Made by a program: the position numbers and the translations under genes. The notes beneath the pieces are model-generated. The model was not told where the DNA came from, did no database searches, and saw only the letters and a program-made list of their open reading frames with translations. A stretch of 47,491 nucleotides of DNA, from positions 1 to 47,491 of the forward strand of contig CANQTA010000004.1 in assembly GCA_947626655.1 (NCBI GenBank), given 5' to 3'. Shown piece by piece: positions 1 through 7,608 of the stretch. The stretch's first letter is position 1. Every line of letters begins with the position of its first letter. The DNA comes from an uncultured Bacilli bacterium (GTDB lineage Bacteria; Bacillota_I; Bacilli_A; RF39; UBA660).

Positions 1-113
1 AGAATACATGATTTTTTTTACTATAAAAAGTAATTGTACCATAATTTTACATTATTTTTTTTATGCGATTGCCATATCAATTTCTTTTTTTAGGTTAAAA
101 TTTCGAAAAAGTA

Positions 114-122
114 TGTTAAAAT
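114..122 (+). promoter_or_regulatory. Extended -10 promoter for the IspH-like/prenyl synthase gene
   Basis: TG at 114-115, one base, then TAAAAT at 117-122. No good -35 is visible. A strong ribosome binding site GGGAGG lies at 141-146, six bases before the ATG at 153. Bases 1-110 are AT-rich with no gene or clear structure. Confidence 0.5.
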
Positions 123-152
123 ATAAATAAGTAATTAAATGGGAGGTTATGG

Positions 153-2069
153 ATGAATATCGAAGTTAGTGATTATACTGGAGCTTGTAAAAGATGTGAA
201 AAAGCTTTAAATTTAGTCTATGAAATATATGAACGTGAACAAAATAGTGAACATCCGAAAAATATTTGTCTTTATAAAGATATAATTGATAATCCTAAAG
301 TTCATCAGGAATTTCAAGAATTGGGAATCATATTTTTAGATAATATAGCTGATGCTTGTAGTAACGATATTGTCATATTAGGACTTTTTGGCAGTAATAA
401 AAAAGTTATCGATTATTTAGAAGCTAATAATATTGAATATTATGATCCAGTTTGTGATAAATTTAAAGCTATATATACTAATATTTTAGAATACTATCAA
501 AAAGGCTATGAAATTGTTATTGTCGGTAATAAAGAAAGCGCCGAAGTTAAAGTTTTAAATAGTTATTGTGAAGATCAAGGCTTAATTATTACTAAAGAAG
601 AAGATTTAGAAAATATTAGTGAAACCAAAAAGAAATATGTAGTAATTGAAAACAGTTTACACAAAAAAGAATATAATACTTTGATTGAAAAAATAAAGAA
701 TAAATATAGTAATTTAGAAATTATTGTTGAAGATAATATCTGTCCAATATTTAAAAAAGTATCTGATAATGCTCGAGTTATTTCTTTAGGAAAAGATTAT
801 GTCTTTATTATTGGTAGTAAGACTAGTTTTACTAATATGGAATTAAAAAATAATATTGAGGGAGCTAAAAATGTTTTAATAATGGCTAATCCTTTGGAAT
901 TTTATCATTTCCTATTAAAAAATGACAAAGTTCAAAATATCGCTTTAATCGGCGGAATAGAAACACCTATAAAAGAAATAATGGATTTTTATTACTTAAG
1001 CAACTTTATAATTTTTTATAAAGAATGTTTCAAAAAGATGCAAACTAGTCAAGACGAAGTTAACACTAAACTTTTAGATTTGCAAGATAATCCTTTAGTT
1101 CAAAATGTAGTCAAAGATATAATTGCTTTAAATAGTGATGGCAAATATATAAGAGCCACTTTAATTGGTTTAGGTTATTATTTAGGAAGTGGTGCAAAAG
1201 ATGATAGTTATTTAGATTTAGCTTATGCTTATGAATTATTTCAAACAGCTGTTTTAATTCATGATGATATTATTGATAATGCCAAATTACGAAGAGGCAA
1301 AGAAACAATTCCAAGAAGAATTTGTGAAAAATATTTAAATCTTAAAAAGAACGATAGATATTATCATGATACAGTTAAGTTAGCTAATTCAATTGGTATT
1401 TGTGCTGGCGATTTAGGCTTCTATGAAGCTAATAAGATAATTATCAAAAATTATAAAAATCATGCTAATTTAGAAAGAATTTTAGAATTATATAATGATA
1501 TTATTATTAAAACTATTAAAGGCGAAATTATTGATGTATACCTTCCTTTTCAAAGTAAATATAATTTTCAAGAAGTCGCCGAAAAAGATATCTTTGATAT
1601 CTATGAATTAAAAACTAGTTGGTATACCATTATTGGTCCCTTTATATTAGGTTATGCTTTAGCCAGTCAAGAAGTTACTGATAGTTTATTAAACATCTTA
1701 AAAAAAATCGGTATTGCTTTTCAATTAAAAGATGACTTTTTAGGAATATATGCCTCTTCAGATGTTATTGGTAAACCTAATACAAGTGATATTTCCGAAT
1801 ATAAACAAACTTTACTATATTCTTATATAATGAAAACTAAATATCGTAAGGAATTTTTAAAATATTATGGTAAAGATAAAATCAGTTCTACAGATTTAGC
1901 CATGGTTAGAAGTTTGCTTTATAAAAGTGGAGCTTATCATCATGTTTTAGATTATCTAGATGAATTATATTTAGAGTGCAGTAATGAAATTTCTGAATTA
2001 GATCTTTCTGAAGAAGGTAAAAATATTTTAAAAGGCTTGATTATTTATATAAGTATTAGAGAAAAGTAG
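153..2069 (+). CDS. IspH-like domain fused to polyprenyl diphosphate synthase
   Basis: A 638-aa fusion. Residues 1 to about 290 follow the IspH (LytB, HMBPP reductase) fold from end to end. The three cluster cysteines are kept (C12 in TGACKRCEKAL, C101 in DPVCDKF, C197 in NICPIF), as are the GSK-S and GG-x-x-TP stretches. The three substrate histidines of IspH are not kept: the H41, H74 and H124 equivalents are D46, F79 and S129, although the catalytic Glu survives as E131. Residues about 310-638 are a trans-prenyltransferase with the first Asp-rich motif HDDIID (D371, D372, D375) and a second motif KDDFLG (D527, D528) that ends in Gly. The C-terminal half should elongate prenyl diphosphates by condensing IPP units, for quinone or undecaprenyl carriers. 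The N-terminal half may bind an Fe-S cluster but is unlikely to be a normal HMBPP reductase. RBS GGGAGG supports the start. Confidence 0.85.
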   Translation: MNIEVSDYTGACKRCEKALNLVYEIYEREQNSEHPKNICLYKDIIDNPKVHQEFQELGIIFLDNIADACSNDIVILGLFGSNKKVIDYLEANNIEYYDPVCDKFKAIYTNILEYYQKGYEIVIVGNKESAEVKVLNSYCEDQGLIITKEEDLENISETKKKYVVIENSLHKKEYNTLIEKIKNKYSNLEIIVEDNICPIFKKVSDNARVISLGKDYVFIIGSKTSFTNMELKNNIEGAKNVLIMANPLEFYHFLLKNDKVQNIALIGGIETPIKEIMDFYYLSNFIIFYKECFKKMQTSQDEVNTKLLDLQDNPLVQNVVKDIIALNSDGKYIRATLIGLGYYLGSGAKDDSYLDLAYAYELFQTAVLIHDDIIDNAKLRRGKETIPRRICEKYLNLKKNDRYYHDTVKLANSIGICAGDLGFYEANKIIIKNYKNHANLERILELYNDIIIKTIKGEIIDVYLPFQSKYNFQEVAEKDIFDIYELKTSWYTIIGPFILGYALASQEVTDSLLNILKKIGIAFQLKDDFLGIYASSDVIGKPNTSDISEYKQTLLYSYIMKTKYRKEFLKYYGKDKISSTDLAMVRSLLYKSGAYHHVLDYLDELYLECSNEISELDLSEEGKNILKGLIIYISIREK

Positions 2070-2076
2070 GTAAATT

Positions 2077-2847
2077 ATGAAAAAGAAATTTATTTTAATA
2101 TTCGTCGCCCTTATCATTTTTTTATTAGGTATTGGCAGTGGTTTTTTAACTAAAGATTTTTTCTTTCCTAAAGAAAAAGTCCAAGATAAAACCAAAGTAG
2201 TTAATATATATGATATAGAACCTATTATCGTTCCTTATACTAAGATTGGTAATGCTAATGTTTACTTATATAATACCGGAGAAGTATATATTAATAAACA
2301 AAATGAAATTATTAACTTAAAAGAGTTATGGCAAAATGATAAAAAAGTAGCTGATTCTTTTCAAAAAATAGTAGAATATTTAGATTTAGTTAAAACTTTA
2401 AAAGATGGGGGAACAGAAATTTATCAAACAAAAAAAGATAATGTGGCTTTTAGTAAACAATATACAATTATTAAATGTCAAACCAGTGATGGTAATAATG
2501 ATATTTATATTGGTGAATATATGGATTCAACTACAGCTTTTAAAAATGGAGCTTGTGGAAAGAACTTTTTTGAAAGTAAGTCTTTTAACCGGATTTATAC
2601 CATTACGAAAATTGAAGAATTAGAGGCTAATGATACCATGTATTTGCTTCGTTTGACTATTGAAGATAGCAATGGTAAAGAAGTAGTTTTGGAAAGAAGC
2701 TTAAACAAAGAAACAAGAAATCTTTTAAAAGAAAAGCAAAAATATTATTTCTATTTTGAAAATAAATACGGCGAATTAATTAAAGAAGATATTGCGGATA
2801 TTTTTGAAAAGTGTAGTTTAACTGGTGTTGTACCTTATAATGCTTAA
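2077..2847 (+). CDS. Membrane-anchored hypothetical protein
   Basis: A 256-aa protein with one N-terminal transmembrane helix (residues about 4-24), a short charged stretch, then a soluble domain presumably outside the cell. The distal part contains two cysteines about 35 residues apart (IKCQTS and NGACGK) and a third near the C-terminus (EKCSL). No lipobox and no family recognised. It starts 7 bases after the preceding stop with AGGT as ribosome binding site, so it is cotranscribed with the prenyl synthase fusion and may serve envelope isoprenoid metabolism; that link rests on position only. Confidence 0.6.
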   Translation: MKKKFILIFVALIIFLLGIGSGFLTKDFFFPKEKVQDKTKVVNIYDIEPIIVPYTKIGNANVYLYNTGEVYINKQNEIINLKELWQNDKKVADSFQKIVEYLDLVKTLKDGGTEIYQTKKDNVAFSKQYTIIKCQTSDGNNDIYIGEYMDSTTAFKNGACGKNFFESKSFNRIYTITKIEELEANDTMYLLRLTIEDSNGKEVVLERSLNKETRNLLKEKQKYYFYFENKYGELIKEDIADIFEKCSLTGVVPYNA

Positions 2848-2870
2848 TTTTTTCTATAATTTTCATAAAA

Positions 2871-2912
2871 TTAGCACTCAAGGCTTGCAATTGCTAAAAA
2901 ATGTGCTATAAT
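2871..2912 (+). promoter_or_regulatory. CIRCE (HrcA) operator overlapping the hsp20 promoter
   Basis: TTAGCACTC at 2871-2879, nine bases, then AATTGCTAA at 2889-2897. This is the CIRCE layout TTAGCACTC-N9-GAGTGCTAA with a perfect left arm and 7 of 9 in the right arm. It overlaps -35 TTGCAA (2885-2890). After a 16-base spacer comes -10 TATAAT (2907-2912), itself preceded by TGC (extended -10). HrcA bound here would block the -35. Confidence 0.85.
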
Positions 2913-2983
2913 TATAAATGTAAGAGGGATAAAAATACTTCTTACGGGTATTATAATTATAGATGAGAAAGGAAATGATTAAT

Positions 2984-3397
2984 ATGATGATGATACCAAA
3001 AAGAAATTCATTTGATTTATGGGAGGACTTATTTAATGATCCGTTCTTTGATAGCCACGAATCTAAAGTAATGCGAACAGATATAAAAGAACATGATGAT
3101 TGCTATGACATTATAATTGATTTGCCTGGTTATGAAAAAGAAGACATTAAAGTTGATATTGACAATGGTTATTTAACTGTTTGTGCAACAATGAATAAAG
3201 ATAACGAAGAAAAGAGCAAAGGCAAATTTGTAAGAAGAGAAAGATATTTTGGTGAATGTTCTCGTTCATTCTATGTTGGTGATGATATCGAAGTAGAAGA
3301 TGTTAAAGGTTCATTTAAAAACGGAACTTTAAAATTAGAAATTCCTAAAGTTGAAGAAAAAGAAAAAGAAACTAAAAAATACATCAATATTGATTAA
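2984..3397 (+). CDS. hsp20: Hsp20/alpha-crystallin small heat-shock protein
   Basis: A 137-aa ATP-independent holdase of the cytosol that keeps unfolding proteins soluble for refolding by DnaK/ClpB. The N-terminus MMMIPKRN is followed by a short arm, then an alpha-crystallin domain opening with MRTDIKEHDDCYDIIIDLPG, with FVRRERYFGECSRSF in the middle and the diagnostic NGTLKLEIPK near the end. Three ATGs are possible (2963, 2975, 2984). The last is preferred because AAAGGA at 2968-2973 lies ten bases ahead, while 2963 has no ribosome binding site. The gene is monocistronic, controlled by the CIRCE operator upstream and ended by a hairpin at 3416. Confidence 0.93.
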   Translation: MMMIPKRNSFDLWEDLFNDPFFDSHESKVMRTDIKEHDDCYDIIIDLPGYEKEDIKVDIDNGYLTVCATMNKDNEEKSKGKFVRRERYFGECSRSFYVGDDIEVEDVKGSFKNGTLKLEIPKVEEKEKETKKYINID

Positions 3398-3415
3398 TTG
3401 ATTAAGTAAACCAAG

Positions 3416-3448
3416 AAGACTGTTAAAGCTAATTTAATGGTCTTTTTT
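3416..3448 (+). terminator. Terminator of hsp20
   Basis: AAGAC and TTAAA pair with TTTAA and GTCTT around a short loop, with a TG/TG internal mismatch, followed by TTTTTT. Confidence 0.7.
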
Positions 3449-3541
3449 CATGCTTTTAAAAGCCAGTATTTGCCAATTTGACTATCTAATTGACTAAAAA
3501 AAGAATTTCTAAAAAAATAATATGTACTTTTCAAAAAGTTA

Positions 3542-3602
3542 TGTTATAATGTAATTAGAAGTTTGTCAAATAATGTCGACAAATAGGAAACAATTTGACA
3601 AA
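3542..3602 (+). promoter_or_regulatory. Extended -10 promoter and GACAAA-type palindrome in the surface-gene leader
   Basis: The 311-base gap before 3709 holds the hsp20 terminator, an extended -10 (TG at 3542-3543, TATAAT 3545-3550), and just downstream TTTGTC (3562-3567) facing GACAAA (3578-3583) across ten bases. A third GACAAA is at 3597-3602. TCGACAAAT (3576-3584) recurs upstream of the 12166 and 16915 genes. From the -10 a leader of roughly 150 bases would precede the ATG. A second TATAAT at 3654-3659 lacks a -35. The leader matches no riboswitch class I know. Confidence 0.45.
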
Positions 3603-3708
3603 ATGGCAAGAAAGAGGTGAAAGTAGGCGGGTAAATAAATTATGGATTAGGCATATAATTAATTATAGCCAAAGTTTTTATAATTTTAAATGAAAGGAGT
3701 AAATTATA

Positions 3709-4902
3709 ATGCAAGGAAAAAAAGGTATAGTAGCTATTGTAGTAGCTGTAATAGCAGTAATAGTAATAGCAATTCTTTTATTAAAGGGATGTGCTGTTAA
3801 AGAATACAAAGTTACTTTTGATTCGAATGGTGGTTCAGCTGTTAGCAGTCAAACAGTAAAAGAAGGTGAAACTGTTACAGAACCAGAAGATCCAACTAGG
3901 GAAGGTTATACTTTTGCTGGATGGTATTTAAATATAAATGATACTAATCCATATAACTTCAATACTAAAGTTACAAAAAATATAACATTACATGCTAAGT
4001 GGGCAGAAGCAATGCAAGGCGATGATGAATGTACCCTTACTTGTGAGAGTGGTTACACTTTAGATAAAGAAAATTGTAAGTGTGTTAAGACTGAAGAAGT
4101 AAAAGTAACTGGTGTTAAAGCTAATAAAACATCATTAACTTTAACAGTTGGTGAAACTTATAAAGTTAAATTAACTATTACTCCAAGTAATGCGACTAAT
4201 AAAACTGCTACTTGGAAATCAAGTAATACCAAAGTGGTAACTGTTGATAAAAATGGTAAAATCACTGCTAAAGGTGTAGGTACTGCCACTGTTACTGCTA
4301 CTGTAGATGGTAAAACAGTAGAAATTAAAGTTACAGTTAAGGCAAAACCAGCACAAGAACCAACAACGCCAACAACACCAAGTGAACCTGAACCAGAAAA
4401 TGTTTTGGTTACAGGAATTACTGTTAATGGTAAAACTGAAATGGACTGGAATACAGATCAAAAATTAACTGCAACAATTTCTCCAGAAAATGCAACAAAT
4501 AAAGAAGTTACATGGTCAACAAGCAATGCAAATGTTGCAACAGTTGATCAAAATGGTAATGTTCATGCTGTTGGTGAAGGTGATGTAGTAATTACAGCTA
4601 CTGCAAAAGATGGTAGTGGTGTAACTGGTTCAATTACTATTCATGTTAGTGCTGTTTATTCAATTATACTTACTAGTAAAGAATTAGGGGCTAATATGGG
4701 ATCTCTACAATATACTTATGCTGTTTATAGAAATGGTGTAGCTATGTCTACAAATGATTATACTGGTTTTGTAATTGGTAACCTTCGTGCAACTTCTACA
4801 AGAGGTACAATTACTAAAGAAGAAGTTGCTGATAAATTGTCAACAGCTACATTGACTTTAAAAAATGGTACAAAAGTAACGGCATCAGTTGAGTATAGAT
4901 AA
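3709..4902 (+). CDS. Surface protein with InlB B-repeat and two Big_2 Ig-like domains
   Basis: A 397-aa exported protein. A hydrophobic helix at residues 7-25 ends in LLLKGC (C28); Lys at -2 is atypical for a lipobox, so this may be a lipoprotein or a plain membrane anchor. An InlB B-repeat (Listeria-Bacteroides repeat) covers about 33-98, with FDSNGG, GYTFAGWY and HAKW. A Cys-rich segment (about 103-124, CTLTCESGYTLDKENCKC) looks EGF-like. Two bacterial Ig-like Big_2 domains follow (about 130-210 and 229-313), joined by a Pro/Thr/Glu linker, then an 80-residue tail of no known family. A perfect AAAGGAG supports the start. The next gene begins 26 bases downstream, so the two form an operon. 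The likely role is adhesion or cell-surface structure. Confidence 0.85.
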   Translation: MQGKKGIVAIVVAVIAVIVIAILLLKGCAVKEYKVTFDSNGGSAVSSQTVKEGETVTEPEDPTREGYTFAGWYLNINDTNPYNFNTKVTKNITLHAKWAEAMQGDDECTLTCESGYTLDKENCKCVKTEEVKVTGVKANKTSLTLTVGETYKVKLTITPSNATNKTATWKSSNTKVVTVDKNGKITAKGVGTATVTATVDGKTVEIKVTVKAKPAQEPTTPTTPSEPEPENVLVTGITVNGKTEMDWNTDQKLTATISPENATNKEVTWSTSNANVATVDQNGNVHAVGEGDVVITATAKDGSGVTGSITIHVSAVYSIILTSKELGANMGSLQYTYAVYRNGVAMSTNDYTGFVIGNLRATSTRGTITKEEVADKLSTATLTLKNGTKVTASVEYR

Positions 4903-4927
4903 AATAATGAAAGGAAAAATAAAGAAT

Positions 4928-7519
4928 ATGAAAAAAAATATTAAATTGTTTTCTTTAATTTTAGTAGCATTCTTTATTTCTATTGTTTCTGTTAATGCAA
5001 AAGAAATGAATGTTAATTCATTAGGTGAAGAAGCATTAGCTTATGATGAAAATGCTGGTTACATATTTGTTGTAGGTAAATATGCTTATACATCTAATTA
5101 TCAAGATTTTAAAATACAAGATATTATGTTAGCATCAGCAGACAGTATTATTCTTGATAAAGAAAATGTTACAAATATTAAAGATTTATTAAGTTCTATG
5201 ACAATTTATAGAATCGAAAGAATTTATGATGATAATTTTCAAGCAATTGGTTGGAAATTAGATTCAAATGAAATAGGAAATGGCACAGCATTTGGTGATG
5301 GTACAACTGAAGTTGATATACGTTATATAAATTACAATTATATAAAATCAGCTATTATTGATCCTGCTATTAAAGCAAAAGTAGAATCTTTAAATAGTAA
5401 TGCAGCAAGCTATGGATTTGATAAAATAACTTATGAAAATCATACTGCAACATTTTATATTGATGATCCATCTAGAAGTTTAGCAGCTTATAAAGATAGC
5501 GGCATAGTAGAATTAATTAAAGAATTCGTAAATGGTAACTATGGTGCAGTAAGTGTAGCTTATGGTAATAATGGTCCAATAGATGTTAAAGGATTAGAAG
5601 ACGATGATATTATTAGTTTAGCAGCCGAAGTTTTAAAAGAAATGGCTGGTGATGTTGAAGTATTAAATTACGCATCAGTAGCTAATAAGAGTATGAATGC
5701 TGTTGTTACATATATTGATGAAGATGGTAATACTTATACAGAAACTTATACATTGACTTTTGTTTATGATTTTGTTACTGAAAAGGAAGAAATCTTAACT
5801 AATGCAGCTGCAGAATTAGATTCTACAGTTAAAGAAAATGAAGATTATGGCTTTAGAGGTGTTACATTTGTAAATAATGTTTTAACATTTGATATTGCTG
5901 ATCCAGAAGTTTTACTTGCAAAATTTAAAGATAGTGGCATAGTAGAATTATTTAAAGACAATTATGCTGGAGCAATTAAAGTTGAATATACTACAGAAAA
6001 TGGTGGTAATACAATTACATTAACTGGTAGTGAAACTGATGAAGACATTGAAGGTTTTGCTTTAGAAGTTTTAAAAGCTATGGTTGGTGACGGTGATTTA
6101 ACATTAGGCTCAGTAGCTGGTAAAACTGCAACAGCAACAGTTACTTATGCAGATGGTAGTATTGCAACTTATACATTAACATTTACATATGATATTAAAG
6201 CTGTTAAAAATGATGCTTTAACAGAAGCTGCTAATGAATTAAATACTACTGTTACAGGTGATGATAAATATGGCTTTAGAAGTGTTAAATATGAAAATAA
6301 TAAATTAACATTTGACATTTTAGATCCAACAGCATTACTTGCAACTTTTAAAGATAGTGGTATTGTAAACTTATTCTTAGAAAATTATAAGGGTGCAACA
6401 AAAGTTGATTATACTACTAGCAATGGTAAGAGTGGTTCTATTGATTTAGCAGAAGAAGGATTAACTGAAGAAAATGTTAGATCTTATGCTGCTGAAGTAT
6501 TAAAAGCTATGATTGATGATGATGCTGATTTAACATTAGGTTCAGTAGCTGGTAGGACTGCAACAGCAACAGTTACTTATAATACTGGTGATGTAGTTGT
6601 TTATACATTAGAATTCACTTATAATGTTGAAGAAGCAAAAGACGAAGTTTTAGGTGATGCTGCTACAACATTAGCTTCTGAAATTGCTTCACGTTCTGAC
6701 TGGGGATTTAAAACTGTAACTTATGATGCAACACAAAATTTAGCTAAATTTGAAATAGCTGATCCAACAGCAAATTTATCTCAATTTAAAGACAGTACTG
6801 TAGTAGAATTATTTAAAGAATTTATTAAAGGTGCTGCTAGTGTAGTTTATTATATTGGTGATGAGGTACAAGGTTCAGAATCAATTGATTTAACACAAGA
6901 TTTAGATGATACTGAGATTGAAGGTTATGCAGCTGAAATTTTAACAAAAATGGCTGGTGAAGGTGTAGATTTAACATTAGGAGCAGTTGCTGGTAAAAAA
7001 GCTCATGCAGTAGTAACATATGCTAATGGTGAAACTGGTACTTACTATTTAGAATTTGCTTATGATGTTGAAACTGTTAAAGATGAAGCATTAACTAATG
7101 ATGCTCAAACATTAAATAATGGTTTAGCAAATCATCCTGAATATGGTTTTGATAGTATTGTTTATGATGCAGAAACAAAAACTGCAACATTTACAGTAAG
7201 TGCTAATAAGGGCGAAACTTTATTATCACAATTTAAAGATAGTGGCATTGTAGGAATGTTCCAAGAAATTGTTAAAGGAGCAAAATCAATTTCTTATACT
7301 GTTGAAGGTAAAGGTGCCGTAAATGTACCAATGGAAAACCTTGAACAAGAAGAAACTGTTGTTAATCTAGCTGCTGAATTATTACAAGCTATGGTTGGTC
7401 AAGATAATGACTTAACGCTTAAAAATGTAATTGGTAAAACAGCAACAGCTACTATTAATTATGGTTATGGTGATCCTATAACTTATACATTAGTATTTAA
7501 TCAAACAACAGCAGAATAA
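4928..7519 (+). CDS. Secreted protein made of five tandem unrecognised repeats
   Basis: An 863-aa protein with a clean signal peptide (MKKNIKLFSLILVAFFISIVSVNA, cleavage before KE). A unique region of about 140 residues is followed by five tandem copies of a domain of about 140-147 residues. Each copy runs: helix, YGF, two strands, a D-P turn, KDSGIVELFK, GA, a strand, AAEVLKAM, DLTLGSVAGKTATATVTY, and a closing YTLTFTYD strand. I do not recognise the family. There is no sortase motif, lipobox or C-terminal anchor, so it may be released or held by partner proteins. The start at 4928 is chosen because the signal peptide begins there and AAGGA lies at 4911-4915. Similar domains appear at the C-termini of the neighbouring lipoproteins. 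Confidence 0.8.
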   Translation: MKKNIKLFSLILVAFFISIVSVNAKEMNVNSLGEEALAYDENAGYIFVVGKYAYTSNYQDFKIQDIMLASADSIILDKENVTNIKDLLSSMTIYRIERIYDDNFQAIGWKLDSNEIGNGTAFGDGTTEVDIRYINYNYIKSAIIDPAIKAKVESLNSNAASYGFDKITYENHTATFYIDDPSRSLAAYKDSGIVELIKEFVNGNYGAVSVAYGNNGPIDVKGLEDDDIISLAAEVLKEMAGDVEVLNYASVANKSMNAVVTYIDEDGNTYTETYTLTFVYDFVTEKEEILTNAAAELDSTVKENEDYGFRGVTFVNNVLTFDIADPEVLLAKFKDSGIVELFKDNYAGAIKVEYTTENGGNTITLTGSETDEDIEGFALEVLKAMVGDGDLTLGSVAGKTATATVTYADGSIATYTLTFTYDIKAVKNDALTEAANELNTTVTGDDKYGFRSVKYENNKLTFDILDPTALLATFKDSGIVNLFLENYKGATKVDYTTSNGKSGSIDLAEEGLTEENVRSYAAEVLKAMIDDDADLTLGSVAGRTATATVTYNTGDVVVYTLEFTYNVEEAKDEVLGDAATTLASEIASRSDWGFKTVTYDATQNLAKFEIADPTANLSQFKDSTVVELFKEFIKGAASVVYYIGDEVQGSESIDLTQDLDDTEIEGYAAEILTKMAGEGVDLTLGAVAGKKAHAVVTYANGETGTYYLEFAYDVETVKDEALTNDAQTLNNGLANHPEYGFDSIVYDAETKTATFTVSANKGETLLSQFKDSGIVGMFQEIVKGAKSISYTVEGKGAVNVPMENLEQEETVVNLAAELLQAMVGQDNDLTLKNVIGKTATATINYGYGDPITYTLVFNQTTAE
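5350..7516 (+). repeat. Five tandem coding repeats of about 430 bp
   Basis: Units begin near 5350, 5781, 6203, 6636 and 7075. They diverge at the DNA level, but protein motifs such as KDSGIVELFK and TLGSVAGKTATATVTY recur in register. The first unit is the most divergent. Confidence 0.85.
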
Positions 7520-7542
7520 GAATAAAAGAATAAAGATGGGTT

Positions 7543-7569
7543 AAAGCGCTTTCCTAAGGAAGGCGTTTT
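7543..7569 (+). terminator. Hairpin after the five-repeat gene
   Basis: AAAGCGCTTTCC pairs with GGAAGGCGTTTT around TAA, with two G-T wobbles: a 12-bp stem. Its 3' arm supplies the T run. It separates the operon from the 979-aa gene. Confidence 0.7.
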
Positions 7570-7608
7570 GGCTTATCTAAAAATAGAAAGAAGTAGGTAG
7601 GGGGAATT

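Noticed and set aside
3595-3623. TTGACA at 3595-3600 as the -35 for the 3709 gene.
   Set aside because: No -10 lies 16-18 bases downstream; the extended -10 at 3545-3550 is more likely, although the later TATAAT at 3654 cannot be excluded.
3551-3708. Riboswitch in the 150-base leader of the first surface gene.
   Set aside because: No conserved riboswitch core and no terminator/antiterminator pair was found; the palindrome fits a protein operator better.
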